DNA from: Burkholderiales bacterium
GTDB taxonomy: Bacteria; Pseudomonadota; Gammaproteobacteria; Burkholderiales; Burkholderiaceae_C
Assembly: GCA_016703325.1 (NCBI GenBank)
Contig: JADJCH010000010.1
Location: forward strand, 12,117 to 76,116
DNA: 64,000 nt
Reading direction: 5' to 3'
Below are positions 7,525 through 17,150 of this stretch, one piece after another. A model generated the notes under the pieces. That model saw nothing but the letters and a program-made list of their open reading frames with translations, ran no database searches and was not told the origin of the DNA. Position 1 is the stretch's first letter; each line of letters begins with the position of its first letter. The translations under genes and the position numbers were made by a program.

Positions 7525-8790
7525 ATGAAGACCTATCTGGTGGGTGGTGCGGTGCGTGACGGGTTGCTCGGGCGATCGGCAGGGTCGGGCGGCGATCGCG
7601 ACTGGGTGATCGTCGGTGCCACACCTGAGGCGATGCGGGCCGCCGGTTACCTGCCGGTGGGCAAGGACTTTCCGGTGTTCCTGCATCCCCACACCCGTGA
7701 GGAGTACGCCCTGGCGCGCACCGAGCGCAAGACCGCCCGGGGTTACCACGGCTTCGTCTTCCACACCGGCCCGGAGGTGACGCTGGAGCAGGACCTGTCG
7801 CGCCGTGACCTGACGGTCAATGCGATGGCGCGCACGGAGGAAGGCCGACTGGTCGACCCGTACGGTGGCGCGCGCGACCTGGCCGAAGGGGTGCTGCGCC
7901 ACGTCGGCCCTGCCTTCGAGGAGGATCCGGTGCGCATCCTGCGGCTGGCGCGATTTGCCGCCCGCTGGCCGGACTTCCGCATCGCCGACGAGACGCTGGC
8001 GCTGTGCCGCCGCATGGTGGCCGCCGGTGAGGTGGATGCGCTGGTGCCCGAACGCGTCTGGCAGGAGCTGGCCCGCGGGTTGATGGAGCCGCGCCCCTCG
8101 CGCATGCTGCAGGTGCTGCGCGACTGCGCCGCCCTGGAGCGGCTGTTGCCGGAGGTGGAGGCCCTGTTCGGCGTGCCGCAGCGAGCCGACTACCACCCGG
8201 AGGTGGACACCGGCGTGCACACGCTGATGGTGATCGACATGGCCGCCCGCCTGGAAGCACCGCTGCCGGTGCGCTGGGCGGCGCTGACGCACGATCTGGG
8301 CAAGGCGACCACACCGGCCGACATCTTGCCGCGCCACATCGGCCACGAAGAGCGCAGCCTGCGCCTGCTGCCCGGCCTGACCCAGCGGCTGCGGGTGCCC
8401 GGCGACTGTGCGGCGCTGGCGGAGCTGGTGGCACGCGAGCATGGCCATGCGCACCGCTGCGAAGGCATTGGCGCGGCGGCGCTGGTGCGCCTGTTCGACC
8501 GCTGCGACGCCTGGCGCCGCCCGGATCGTTTCGAGCAGCTGCTGCTGGCCTGCGAATGCGATGCCCGCGGCCGATTGGGCTTCGAGGATCAACCCTATCC
8601 ACAGGCCGACCACCTGCGCCGGGCCCTGTCCGCCGCCCGCGCGGTGGACAGCGCTGCGGTGGCCGAAGCGGCCCTCGCGCGTGGTCAGCGCGGCACGGCG
8701 GTGGGGCTGGCGCTGCATGCCGCCCGCTGTGATGCGGTGGGGCGGCACTTGACGGGGCGGCCCCATCCGGCCCTGTTGCCCGCTGGCTGA
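7525..8790 (+). CDS. cca: Multifunctional CCA tRNA nucleotidyltransferase
   Basis: 421 residues; builds or repairs the 3' CCA end of tRNAs. ATG 7525 is used because MKTYLVGGAVRD is the canonical N-terminus. The nucleotidyltransferase head has GGAVRD, DRDWVIVGATPEAM and RRDLTVNAMA. The tail carries an HD phosphohydrolase domain (THDLGKATTPADILPRHIGHE), so this is the multifunctional proteobacterial form with 2',3'-cyclic phosphodiesterase and phosphatase activity. Length matches the E. coli type. Confidence 0.95.
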   Translation: MKTYLVGGAVRDGLLGRSAGSGGDRDWVIVGATPEAMRAAGYLPVGKDFPVFLHPHTREEYALARTERKTARGYHGFVFHTGPEVTLEQDLSRRDLTVNAMARTEEGRLVDPYGGARDLAEGVLRHVGPAFEEDPVRILRLARFAARWPDFRIADETLALCRRMVAAGEVDALVPERVWQELARGLMEPRPSRMLQVLRDCAALERLLPEVEALFGVPQRADYHPEVDTGVHTLMVIDMAARLEAPLPVRWAALTHDLGKATTPADILPRHIGHEERSLRLLPGLTQRLRVPGDCAALAELVAREHGHAHRCEGIGAAALVRLFDRCDAWRRPDRFEQLLLACECDARGRLGFEDQPYPQADHLRRALSAARAVDSAAVAEAALARGQRGTAVGLALHAARCDAVGRHLTGRPHPALLPAG

Positions 8791-8897
8791 AGCGGCAGAT
8801 CCGGCTGCTGCATTCTTCACGTTCTGCCTTGAGCGCAGGGTTGGCGGCATGGATCGCTGCGGCACACTTCGGCGCTTGGTTCCATTTTCAGCGCGCC

Positions 8898-10007
8898 ATG
8901 GATCTCAATCTTCTGCTGCTTTCACAGATCACCCCGATGCTGATCGCGGAGTGGCTCGCCCTGGAGCCGTTGGCCCTGGATCTCCATCCCTTCATCAGTC
9001 TGTCCTTCGCCCTGCCGGCGATGCGCCAGTTGTTCGAACCAGATGTGGTTCGACTGCTGGTCTGGCGGAACAGGGATGGTGCGCGCTCTTTGGCAGGGGT
9101 GGTGCCGATCACGGCGGTGCCGCCGCGCTGGACCTTGCCCGCGCCGTCCTGGCAGGTGATGAGCACGCCGTATTCCCCGTTGGGCGGCATGCTCCTGCAT
9201 CGCGATCACGCTGCTCAGGCGCTGGAGGTGCTGCGTCGGCAGGGGCCGCGACGGGGTGTTTCGGCGCTTCAAATTCCCGACCTGCCAGGTGACAGCGGGC
9301 TGCTGCATCGGCTGGAGGCCCTGCCCAACCGGCTGGGCGCCCACTGGATCGAGGACCGTCGGCGCGAACGGGCCTTCCTGGATGTGCCGCGCGATCCCGC
9401 CCAATTGCTGCAGGGTATTTCCCGCAAGAAGATGGGCGAGATCCGCCGCCGTCAGCGTCGTCTGGCCGAACGCGGGGGGCTGGAGTGGCGCGAAACCGCT
9501 GGAGCCGAGGTCACCTCCGAGCAGATCGAGACTTTCCTTGCACTGGAGAACGCGGGCTGGAAGGGTGAATCCGGGTCATCCTTGCTGGCGCTGCCGCAGC
9601 GGGAGCGATTCTTTCGGGAAATGGCCGAGTCCTTCCGTCAGCGGGGCGAGCTGCTGCTCACCGAGTTGCTGCTCGAGGGGCGCGTCATCTCTTCGCAGTT
9701 CTGCTTCCTGCAGCGGCGCACCGGCTACATCTTCAAGAGCGCCTACGACGAGACCTATCGGGAGTTTGGCCCGGGCATCCTGAACAAGATCAAGCAGATC
9801 GCGCACCTGGATCCGTCTCAGGTGGACCGCTGGGACAGCTGCACCCAGAGTGGCTCGTACATTGAAGAAATCTGGCCGCAACGTCAGCGACTGGTGACTG
9901 GCACGCTGGTTTTGAACCCGGCGCTGGACGCCGGAACCCGCCTGCTGCGCCGGGGGCGAAGCCTGGTACGGACCATGAGGGGACAGTTGCTCACTGCTGC
10001 GGGGTGA
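8898..10007 (+). CDS. GNAT-fold acyltransferase (CelD/BcsL, FemAB-like)
   Basis: 369 residues from ATG 8898; TTG 8829 would extend it by 23 residues and neither has a strong ribosome site. The C-terminal half has the GNAT/FemAB pattern: RKKMGEIRRRQRRLAE, FLALENAGWKGESGSSLL, then VISSQFCFLQRRTGYIFKSAYDE (quoted in parts: SQFCFLQRRTGYIFKSAYDE). Proteins of this family acylate sugars or polysaccharides, often in exopolysaccharide synthesis. No polysaccharide genes are adjacent, so the substrate is unknown. Confidence 0.75.
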   Translation: MDLNLLLLSQITPMLIAEWLALEPLALDLHPFISLSFALPAMRQLFEPDVVRLLVWRNRDGARSLAGVVPITAVPPRWTLPAPSWQVMSTPYSPLGGMLLHRDHAAQALEVLRRQGPRRGVSALQIPDLPGDSGLLHRLEALPNRLGAHWIEDRRRERAFLDVPRDPAQLLQGISRKKMGEIRRRQRRLAERGGLEWRETAGAEVTSEQIETFLALENAGWKGESGSSLLALPQRERFFREMAESFRQRGELLLTELLLEGRVISSQFCFLQRRTGYIFKSAYDETYREFGPGILNKIKQIAHLDPSQVDRWDSCTQSGSYIEEIWPQRQRLVTGTLVLNPALDAGTRLLRRGRSLVRTMRGQLLTAAG

Positions 10008-10040
10008 GACCTCTCCGGTGGAAAGTGGCTGGGAGGCCCG

Positions 10041-10232
10041 TCAGAAGAAATGGCCGATCAGCAGTCCGATCACTCCCAGGATCACCGACGACCCGAACGG
10101 GAAGTACCACTCCCGCCCACCGACGCGGAAGCTGAAGTCGCCGGGCAGCCGGCCCAGGCCGATCTTTTCCAGCCAGCCGCGCAGGCCGTTGAAGACCACA
10201 AAGGCGGCCAGGGTGATGAGCAGCCAGCGCAT
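10041..10232 (-). CDS. DUF2905 small membrane protein
   Basis: 63 residues with two membrane helices flanking a loop carrying LGRLPGDFSFRVGGREWYFP, the DUF2905 signature. Function is unknown. It follows the MidA-type methyltransferase gene by 17 nt on the same strand and is probably co-transcribed with it. Confidence 0.85.
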   Translation of the reverse strand: MRWLLITLAAFVVFNGLRGWLEKIGLGRLPGDFSFRVGGREWYFPFGSSVILGVIGLLIGHFF

Positions 10233-10249
10233 GGAGGCGGGCCTTGCAA

Positions 10250-11443
10250 TCAGAGGGTGTGGGTGCGGTCGCCGGCCGCAAAGCCGATGGGGTCGAACTC
10301 GCAGCCCGGCGCGCCCAGTGCCAGCACCTTGAAGAGCTCGCCCATCTCGTGCTCGGTGACCAGCTTCAGGGCCATCGCGCGTTCCCGCAGGTCCGCCGTC
10401 TCCAGGTCGGCCATCAGGCCGCAGTTGAAGAGGAAACGCGCCTGGCTGGTGTATCCCAGCACCGGCAGGCCGGCCTCCTGGGCGGCCAGCGCCATGGCGG
10501 TGAAGTCCACGTGGGCGGTGAGGTCCTTCAAGCCGACATCCACCAGCGGTTCGGCGTCGGCGCGGTGGCCGCGGTGGCACATCAGCGTGCCGCCGCTGCG
10601 CTGCGGGTGGTAGTACTCGTGTTCCGGGAAACCGTAGTCGATGAAAAACGCGGCGCCACGCCGCAGCCGCTGTGCCAGTGTGCGGATGAAGCCGCTGGCG
10701 ATGCGGGGAAGCTCGGTCACGGTGCCGGGCACGAAGCCGCTGTCCACCGGCGGGTGCAGGTCGGTGGGGCGGTCGGCCCAGGCCAGGCGGCCGTCTGCGT
10801 CCAGCGCGACGCCGCGCTCCTGCCAGCCTTCGCCGTTCCAGTGGATCAGCGCCACCGGCATGGCGTCCAGCACCTCGTTGCCGACCACCACACCCTCCAG
10901 CGCCTCGGGCAGCTCACTGACCCAGCGCAGCCGAGGCGCCAGGGTCGGTGCACGCTCGGCCACCGTGCGGGCCTGGCGCTCACGCAGGCTGCCGGAGAGA
11001 TCGACGATGGTGTAGCGCTCGGGCGCGCAGCCCAGTGCATCGAGCGTGAGCAGCAACTGAGCTGCCAGCGCGCCGCTGCCGGCGCCGAACTCCCACACCT
11101 CCCGGGTGCCGGTGGCCTGCAGGGCCTGCGCCACCTGCCGTGCCAGCGCCCGGCCGAACAGCGGCGACATCTCCGGCGCGGTGACGAAGTCGCCGCCGGA
11201 GCCGTCGGCGCGTGGCATCAGGCCGAACTGCCGATCCCCGCCGCTGTAGTAGCCCAGTCCGGGGGCGTACAGCGCCAGTTCCATGAAGCGCTCGAAGCCC
11301 AGCCAGCCGTTGTTGGCCGCGATCTCGCTGTGGATGTGCCGCAGCAGCGCGCCGCCACGTTCACCGAGGGGGGCGGCCGTGCTGGATACACTGGCGGTCG
11401 TTTCGGGGCGCTGCCCGGGGCGAAGGGTCGAAGTGGAGCTCAC
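10250..11443 (-). CDS. SAM-dependent methyltransferase, MidA/NDUFAF7 (DUF185) family
   Basis: 397 residues from GTG 11443, the first start giving a normal N-terminus (SSTSTLRPG). It contains the family's SAM-binding region, VWEFGAGSGALAAQLLLTL, followed by YTIVDLSGSLRERQ and GVVVGNEVLDAMPV, and ends with the FFIDYGFPEHEYYHPQR and GTLMCHRGHRA blocks. Mitochondrial NDUFAF7 methylates an arginine of a complex I subunit; the bacterial role is not settled. It transcribes away from the folM-like gene. Confidence 0.88.
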   Translation of the reverse strand: MSSTSTLRPGQRPETTASVSSTAAPLGERGGALLRHIHSEIAANNGWLGFERFMELALYAPGLGYYSGGDRQFGLMPRADGSGGDFVTAPEMSPLFGRALARQVAQALQATGTREVWEFGAGSGALAAQLLLTLDALGCAPERYTIVDLSGSLRERQARTVAERAPTLAPRLRWVSELPEALEGVVVGNEVLDAMPVALIHWNGEGWQERGVALDADGRLAWADRPTDLHPPVDSGFVPGTVTELPRIASGFIRTLAQRLRRGAAFFIDYGFPEHEYYHPQRSGGTLMCHRGHRADAEPLVDVGLKDLTAHVDFTAMALAAQEAGLPVLGYTSQARFLFNCGLMADLETADLRERAMALKLVTEHEMGELFKVLALGAPGCEFDPIGFAAGDRTHTL

Positions 11444-11589
11444 GCCCGGATTGTAGGAAGCCCCTTGGCGGGGTGGCCTGGTGCGTCCGATCGAACCGTC
11501 GACGAATCGCCTGCGCCACCTGCACACTGACTGCGTCTTCATTGCCTCTGCTGCCTCTTCCACCGTGGGGATGGCCTGGGGCGACTCCG

Positions 11590-12441
11590 ATGCCGCCCTT
11601 GCCCATGTCCATGCCCGACGTCTCTGCCGACCTTGCACCTGCTTCCGCCGCCTTGCGTCCCTGCACCCTGGTGACCGGCGCGTCGCGTCGCGTCGGCCGG
11701 GCCATTGCGCTCGAGCTGGCCCGGGCCGGGCACGACATCGCCCTGCACCACCGGGGCTCGGCGGGAGATGTGCAGGATGGGGCAGCGCAGGACACTGCGG
11801 CGCAGTTGCGGGCCCTCGGCGCCGACGTGGAACTGTTCGACGCCGACCTGGCCGACGAGGCCGCCTGCCGGGCACTGGTGCCGCGGGTGCTCGCCTGGTC
11901 CGGGCGGCTGGATGCGGTGGTCAACAACGCCTCCACCTTCGAGCACGACGACGTGCACTCCTTCGGCCACGCGGCGATGGAGCGGCACTGGCGGGTCAAC
12001 ACCGCGGCGGCCATCCTGCTGGCCGAGGCGCTGCACCGCCATGTGCAGGAGTGGGGCAGTCGCGGCTGTGTGGTCAACCTGCTGGACCAGAAGCTGGCGC
12101 ACCTGAACCCGGATCACCTGTCCTACACCCTGTCGAAGGCGGCGCTGCAGGCCGCCACGCAGATGCTCGCGCTGGCACTGGCACCCCGGTTGCGCGTGGT
12201 GGGTGTGGCGCCGGGAGTGACGCTGCCTTCCGGCCCGATGACCGAGGCCGAGTTCGCCGCGGCGCACCGCATGACACCGCTGGGCCGCTCCTCCACACCG
12301 GAGGACGTGGCCCGGGCGGTGCGTTTCGCACTCGAATCGCCAGCGCTGACCGGCAGCACGCTGATGATCGACGGCGGTCAGCATCTGCTGGGCCAGCCGC
12401 GCGACGTGTACTACCTGCTGCGGCCCGAGGCTGCGGCCTGA
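11590..12441 (+). CDS. SDR oxidoreductase, dihydromonapterin/pteridine reductase-like
   Basis: 283 residues from ATG 11590 (in-frame ATGs at 11605 and 11611 are close alternatives). Rossmann motif TLVTGASRRVGRAIA: the S-R-R in the glycine loop is typical of pteridine reductases (FolM/PTR1) that use NADPH. VNNAS is present, and the catalytic Tyr/Lys is in LSYTLSKAAL. It lies 71 nt before folB, supporting a pterin substrate. FolM reduces dihydromonapterin or dihydrofolate; assignment beyond SDR rests on this motif and context. Confidence 0.75.
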   Translation: MPPLPMSMPDVSADLAPASAALRPCTLVTGASRRVGRAIALELARAGHDIALHHRGSAGDVQDGAAQDTAAQLRALGADVELFDADLADEAACRALVPRVLAWSGRLDAVVNNASTFEHDDVHSFGHAAMERHWRVNTAAAILLAEALHRHVQEWGSRGCVVNLLDQKLAHLNPDHLSYTLSKAALQAATQMLALALAPRLRVVGVAPGVTLPSGPMTEAEFAAAHRMTPLGRSSTPEDVARAVRFALESPALTGSTLMIDGGQHLLGQPRDVYYLLRPEAAA

Positions 12442-12512
12442 CCGCCGGGCCGATCCCTTCAGCCCTTCTGCGCGACCTGCCTGCCCCTTCCATTGGTTCC
12501 ACAAGGTTCACC

Positions 12513-12911
12513 ATGCTCAGTCTCCTGGCCCATCCCTCCCTGATGGACTGCCGCCGCGTCTTCCTCGCCAACTACGAGGTCTGGATCAACATCGGTGTGC
12601 ACGACTTCGAGAAACGTGGCGAGCAGCGTGTGCTGATCAACGTCGATCTGTATGTGCCGCTGGCGGAAACCACGCCGCAGCTCGATCAGCTCGATGAGGT
12701 GGTGGACTACGACTTCATCCGCCGCAGCATCGCCGAGCGGGTGTCCAGGGGCCACATCCACCTTCAGGAGACGCTGTGCGACGACGTGGCCGACCTCATG
12801 CTGGCACACCCCAAGGTGCGCGCGGTGCGGGTGTCCACCGAGAAGCCCGACGTTTACCCCGACTGCCAGAGCGTCGGGGTGGAGATCTTCCGGATCAAGC
12901 CCGCCGCCTGA
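12513..12911 (+). CDS. folB: Dihydroneopterin aldolase-type protein
   Basis: 132 residues. The core CRRVFLANYEVWINIGVHDFE and GEQRVLINVDLYVP, followed by VVDYDFIRRSI and LQETLCDDVADLML, matches FolB/FolX. FolB cleaves dihydroneopterin to 6-hydroxymethyl-dihydropterin for folate synthesis. ATG 12513 has AAGG 6 nt upstream. It sits between the pteridine-reductase-like gene and ttcA on the same strand. Confidence 0.85.
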   Translation: MLSLLAHPSLMDCRRVFLANYEVWINIGVHDFEKRGEQRVLINVDLYVPLAETTPQLDQLDEVVDYDFIRRSIAERVSRGHIHLQETLCDDVADLMLAHPKVRAVRVSTEKPDVYPDCQSVGVEIFRIKPAA

Positions 12912-12937
12912 GTGGGGGTTCCGCCACGGTTGCAGAG

Positions 12938-13933
12938 ATGGACGAGATTGCACAGATGAATGCCCTGAACGATTCCGTCGTCACCGACGACAGTGCCGCC
13001 GCTGCAGCGGCCCGCAAGGCCGAGGAGCGCAAGGCCGCCCATGAGATCAACAAACTCAGCAAACGCCTGCACCGCCAGGTGGGCGAGGCGATCACCGACT
13101 TCCACATGATCGAGGAGGGGGACCGCGTGATGGTCTGCCTCTCCGGCGGCAAGGACAGCTACGGTCTGCTGGACATCCTGATCGGCCTGCAGCAGCGTGC
13201 GCCGGTGCGCTTTTCCGTCGTGGCGGTCAACCTCGACCAGAAGCAGCCGGGTTTCCCGGCGCACATCCTGCCGCAGTACCTGCAAAGCCGCGGGGTGGAG
13301 TTCCACATCGAGAACCAGGACACCTACAGCATCGTCAAGCGCCTGATCCCGGAGGGCAACACGATGTGCAGCCTGTGTTCGCGCCTGCGCCGGGGCATCC
13401 TGTACCGGGTGGCCGACGACCTCAAGGCCACCAAGATTGCACTGGGCCACCACCGCGACGACTTCCTCGGCACCGTCTTCCTGAACCTGTTCTTCGGCGG
13501 GCGGCTCAAGGGCATGCCGCCCAAGCTGGTCAGTGACGATGGCCGCCACACCGTGATCCGCCCGTTGGCCTACGTGGCCGAGAAGGACCTGGAGCGCTGG
13601 GCCGAGCACCGGCAGTTCCCCATCATTCCCTGCAGCCTCTGCGGCAGCCAGGAGAACCTGCAGCGTGTGCAGATGAAGCAGATGCTGCGCGAGTGGGACC
13701 AGAAGTACCCTGGCCGCATCGACAACATGCACCGCGCCTTTGCGCATGTGGTGCCCTCGCACCTGATGGACCGCAAGCTCTACCCCTTCACCACGATCCG
13801 CCCCACCGGGGTGGCGGACCCGGCCGGGGACCATGCCTTCGACGAGGATGAGGACGAGAGTTGCGCCACGCCAGCCTCCGCCGCCCTGCCGGAGGAGGCG
13901 CCGGTGCAGTTCATGACCCGGCAGCGCAGCTGA
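12938..13933 (+). CDS. ttcA: tRNA 2-thiocytidine(32) synthetase
   Basis: 331 residues; transfers sulfur to C32 of tRNA using ATP and a [4Fe-4S] cluster. The PP-loop CLSGGKDSYGLLD is at about 67-79. Cysteines in MCSLCSRLRRG (144, 147) and in PCSLCGSQ (232, 235) supply the cluster ligands known from E. coli TtcA (a CxxC plus a later Cys). The alanine-rich N-terminus and acidic C-terminal tail are lineage extras. It starts 26 nt after folB. Confidence 0.93.
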   Translation: MDEIAQMNALNDSVVTDDSAAAAAARKAEERKAAHEINKLSKRLHRQVGEAITDFHMIEEGDRVMVCLSGGKDSYGLLDILIGLQQRAPVRFSVVAVNLDQKQPGFPAHILPQYLQSRGVEFHIENQDTYSIVKRLIPEGNTMCSLCSRLRRGILYRVADDLKATKIALGHHRDDFLGTVFLNLFFGGRLKGMPPKLVSDDGRHTVIRPLAYVAEKDLERWAEHRQFPIIPCSLCGSQENLQRVQMKQMLREWDQKYPGRIDNMHRAFAHVVPSHLMDRKLYPFTTIRPTGVADPAGDHAFDEDEDESCATPASAALPEEAPVQFMTRQRS

Positions 13934-14006
13934 CCGGCACTGACCGGCGCTGGCCCGAACTGATCGGTGCGACCACCCGCCCGACCGCAGCACCAGGAGG
14001 CCATCG

Positions 14007-14750
14007 ATGTCCATCGCGATCGATCGTTCCGCCCATTCCCCCCTTTCCGCCAGTTCCGCCCGCTCGCTGAGCCGGCGCCGGGGGCTGGGCCTGCTGCTGG
14101 TCCTGGGTGCGCTGCCACTGGTTGGCCTGACCAGTTGTGCTTCCCTGTCGCAGATCACGGTGGACGTGCAGCGCTTTGGCGCCTGGCCTGCAGGCCGGCC
14201 GGCGGGCAGCTATGCCCTGGAGCGGCTGCCTTCGCAGCAGCCGCGCAGTCCCGCACAGCAGCGCCTGGAGGCGGCCGCCCAGGCGGCGCTGGAGCGGGCC
14301 GGGTTCCGACGGGCGGCGGATGCCGCCTCGGCCGACGTGCTGGTGCAACTCGGCCTGCGCGAGGGGCGCGTGGTCGATCCCTGGGCGGATTTCTACTGGG
14401 GCGGCCGCCTGGGCGTCTGGCGAGGGCCGGGGCCGGTGGGGCTGCGTCGTGCCCCGGGGGTGGGTTGGGGTGGATCGGTCGGCTTCGGCTGGCCGGCACA
14501 GCCCACCTACGAGGTCCGGGAGGTGGCGCTGCTGCTGCGTGACCGCATCACCCGGGAGCCGCTGATCGAAGCCCATGTGCGCCAAGAGGCCCGGGTGCTG
14601 GGCGATGAGGCCTTGCCGGCGCTGTTCGACGCGGCGCTGGCCGGTTTTCCGCAGTGGACCGCGGGGGAGCAGCGGGTGAATGTGGCGCTGCCCGCGGCGC
14701 CGACCCCTGCGCCAGCGGCAGCATCGGCGGCATCGGCTGTGACGCGCTGA
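14007..14750 (+). CDS. DUF4136 lipoprotein
   Basis: 247 residues. A long N-region with SRRRG, a hydrophobic stretch and the lipobox LTSC (Cys about 44) mark an outer-membrane lipoprotein. ADVLVQLGLREGRVVDPWAD and the glycine/tryptophan-rich middle, then EVALLLRDRITREPLIEA, are the DUF4136 layout. Function is not known. The C-terminus is an alanine/proline-rich tail. The stop faces the DUF6279 gene, 18 nt away. Confidence 0.75.
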   Translation: MSIAIDRSAHSPLSASSARSLSRRRGLGLLLVLGALPLVGLTSCASLSQITVDVQRFGAWPAGRPAGSYALERLPSQQPRSPAQQRLEAAAQAALERAGFRRAADAASADVLVQLGLREGRVVDPWADFYWGGRLGVWRGPGPVGLRRAPGVGWGGSVGFGWPAQPTYEVREVALLLRDRITREPLIEAHVRQEARVLGDEALPALFDAALAGFPQWTAGEQRVNVALPAAPTPAPAAASAASAVTR

Positions 14751-14768
14751 GCCGGATCGGGACCCGAC

Positions 14769-15641
14769 TCAATCCGGCACAAAGCTCCTCAGGTCCCGCG
14801 TCCAGCCGCGCAGCCGCTCGGCGGCATGTTCGCGTTGTTTGGGCGTCATGCGGTTGTGCAGTTCGGCCGTGAAGCGGCACTGGGCCGCGTAGAGCTGTTC
14901 GCGGTAACGCCGCTGGCTGTCGCTGCTGGGCTGGCCCAGGCGCAGCAGGCTGCTGCGGGCCAGCTCCTGCCGCTGTGAGGCGGTCAGACCGGGCTGGGCC
15001 AGAGCTTTCAAGGTGGCCAGCGTGTCGCGTTGATCGGCCTGACGCTCGGCCAGGCTGCGCTCCGGATCCCAGGCCGAACGACGCACGCCCTCGCCGATGA
15101 AGTCCTTCTGTGCCCGGTCGAGCCGGCCGTAGACGGTGTCCGCGCGTTCGAGCAGGCGGCTCACTGCGGCCTCATGGCGCTCCTCCAGGTCGGGCTGCAG
15201 GTGATCGCGGCGCCAGTCCTGCAGGGTCTTGGCAAGACGGGCCTCCACCTGGCGCAACTGTTGGGGGGACAGCTGGGCGCCGATCTCCGCCACCGGAGCC
15301 ACCAGCTGCTCCACATAACGGCTGCGACGTTGTTCGAACTGGGGGATCCAGGTGCAGAGCTGGGTGGCGGTGACTTCATTGGGTGCGTCCCGGGCCGCGA
15401 GTTCCAGCAGCTGGGCCAGGTCCTGGATCTGCGTGCGGCGGTGCCAGTCGTACCACCGGTCGATGGCGGCCTGAACCTGCGGCTTCTGCTCGGCGGTGAA
15501 GTCGGCATGGCGGTCCAGCCACCACCAGGTCAGCGTCTGGGCGTTGCCATAGGCCAGCTGGACACTGCTGCAGCCCGCCAGCCACAGGCCCAGAACCGAT
15601 GCGAAGGCCCAACGCAGCAGCCGGATTGCGCAGGGGGTCAC
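14769..15641 (-). CDS. DUF6279 family lipoprotein
   Basis: 290 residues from GTG 15641, the start that places the lipobox correctly: a basic N-region (IRLLRW), a hydrophobic core, and LAGC with Cys about 26. The mature protein is highly helical and charged, with LAYGNAQTLTWWWLDRHADF near its start and paired Arg/Gln-rich helices, as in DUF6279 proteins. Function is unknown. It is divergent from glmU, with 114 nt between starts. Confidence 0.75.
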   Translation of the reverse strand: MTPCAIRLLRWAFASVLGLWLAGCSSVQLAYGNAQTLTWWWLDRHADFTAEQKPQVQAAIDRWYDWHRRTQIQDLAQLLELAARDAPNEVTATQLCTWIPQFEQRRSRYVEQLVAPVAEIGAQLSPQQLRQVEARLAKTLQDWRRDHLQPDLEERHEAAVSRLLERADTVYGRLDRAQKDFIGEGVRRSAWDPERSLAERQADQRDTLATLKALAQPGLTASQRQELARSSLLRLGQPSSDSQRRYREQLYAAQCRFTAELHNRMTPKQREHAAERLRGWTRDLRSFVPD

Positions 15642-15755
15642 GGCTGCAGCGGTTGCCGAGATGCCCGGCCGACAGCTTCGGGTCAACCCGGGTTTGATAA
15701 TGGCGGTTTCTCCCATCTCCATCAGCAAGCTCCCAAGCGCTCCAAGGATCTGTGC

Positions 15756-17150
15756 ATGAGCCTCGACATCGTGATCATGGCCGCCGGCAAAGGCACCCGA
15801 ATGAAGTCCGCCCGGCCGAAGGTGCTGCACACCCTGGCGGGCAAGCCGCTATTGCAGCACGTCCTGGAGACCGGGGCGGGGCTGGGGGCGCAGCGGCTGA
15901 TCACCATCACCGGCCATGGCGCCGAGGCGGTGGAGGTGGCCATGCGCGCGGCGCTGCCCGAGGCGCCGCTGGCCTTCGTGCGCCAGGAGCCGCAGCTGGG
16001 CACCGGCCATGCCGTGCAACAGGCGGTGCCTGAACTGGCCGAGGCGGGCACCACCCTGATCCTCAATGGAGACGTGCCGCTGGTGCGCGCCGACACCGCG
16101 CAGGCGCTGATCCAGGCCTGCAGCGGCGAGAAGCTGGTGCTGCTGACGGTGCTGCTGGACGACCCCAGCGGTTATGGCCGCATCCTGCGCGAAGGCCATC
16201 AGGTGCGCGCCATCGTCGAGCACAAGGACGCCACCGCTGCGCAGCGCGAGATCCGCGAGGGTTACACCGGCATGATGGCCGCGCCCACCCACCACCTGCG
16301 CCGCTGGCTGGCCAACCTGCGAAACGACAACGTCCAGAAGGAGTACTACCTGACCGACATCGTCGCCATGGCCGTGGCCGACGGTGTGCCGGTGGTGGCC
16401 ACCCTGGCGCACAACGAGACCGAGGTGCTGGGTGTGAACAGCCCCGTGCAGCTGGCCGATCTGGAGCGCCGCTACCAGCGCCAGCGGGCTGAAGACCTGA
16501 TGGAAGCCGGCGTGCGCCTGGCCGATCCGGCCCGCTTCGATGTGCGCGGTGAACTGCTGTGCGGCCGGGATGTGGCCATCGACGTCAACTGCATCTTCGA
16601 AGGCCGGGTGGAGCTGGGCGATGAGGTGTCGATCGGCGCGAACTGCGTGGTTCGCAACGCCCGCATCGCCGCCGGTGCGGTGCTGCATCCCTTCACCCAC
16701 ATCGACGGCGAAGCCGCCGGGGTGGAAGTCGGCGAGGGTGCGCTGATCGGCCCGTTCGCCCGACTGCGCCCGGGCGCCAGGCTGGGTGCCGAGGTGCACA
16801 TCGGCAACTTCGTCGAGGTCAAGAACTCCACCCTGGCGCGCGGCGCCAAGGCCAACCACCTCGCCTATCTGGGCGACGCCACCGTGGGCGAGCGGGTCAA
16901 CTACGGCGCCGGCAGCATCACCGCCAACTACGATGGCGCCAACAAGCACCGCACCGTGATCGAGGCGGATGTGCACATCGGCTCCAACTGCGTCCTGGTC
17001 GCGCCCGTGGCGCTGGGTGCGGGGGCCACCATCGGCGGCGGCTCCACCATCACCAAGGATGTCGCTCCCGGCAGCCTGGCGGTGGCGCGGGGCAAACAGG
17101 CCGCCATCACCGGCTGGAGTCGCCCGGTGAAGGCGCCGAAGAAGAGTTGA
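15756..17150 (+). CDS. glmU: Bifunctional UDP-GlcNAc pyrophosphorylase / GlcN-1-P acetyltransferase
   Basis: 464 residues. It makes UDP-GlcNAc from glucosamine-1-phosphate, acetyl-CoA and UTP for peptidoglycan and LPS. The uridyltransferase domain begins IVIMAAGKGTRMKSARPKVL and has QLGTGHAV and LNGDVPL. The C-terminal left-handed beta-helix (about 250-450) includes NFVEVKNSTLARGAKANHLA and NYGAGSITANYDG, the acetyltransferase motifs. Length is normal. glmS follows 1.2 kb downstream; the J-like gene overlaps its stop. Confidence 0.97.
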   Translation: MSLDIVIMAAGKGTRMKSARPKVLHTLAGKPLLQHVLETGAGLGAQRLITITGHGAEAVEVAMRAALPEAPLAFVRQEPQLGTGHAVQQAVPELAEAGTTLILNGDVPLVRADTAQALIQACSGEKLVLLTVLLDDPSGYGRILREGHQVRAIVEHKDATAAQREIREGYTGMMAAPTHHLRRWLANLRNDNVQKEYYLTDIVAMAVADGVPVVATLAHNETEVLGVNSPVQLADLERRYQRQRAEDLMEAGVRLADPARFDVRGELLCGRDVAIDVNCIFEGRVELGDEVSIGANCVVRNARIAAGAVLHPFTHIDGEAAGVEVGEGALIGPFARLRPGARLGAEVHIGNFVEVKNSTLARGAKANHLAYLGDATVGERVNYGAGSITANYDGANKHRTVIEADVHIGSNCVLVAPVALGAGATIGGGSTITKDVAPGSLAVARGKQAAITGWSRPVKAPKKS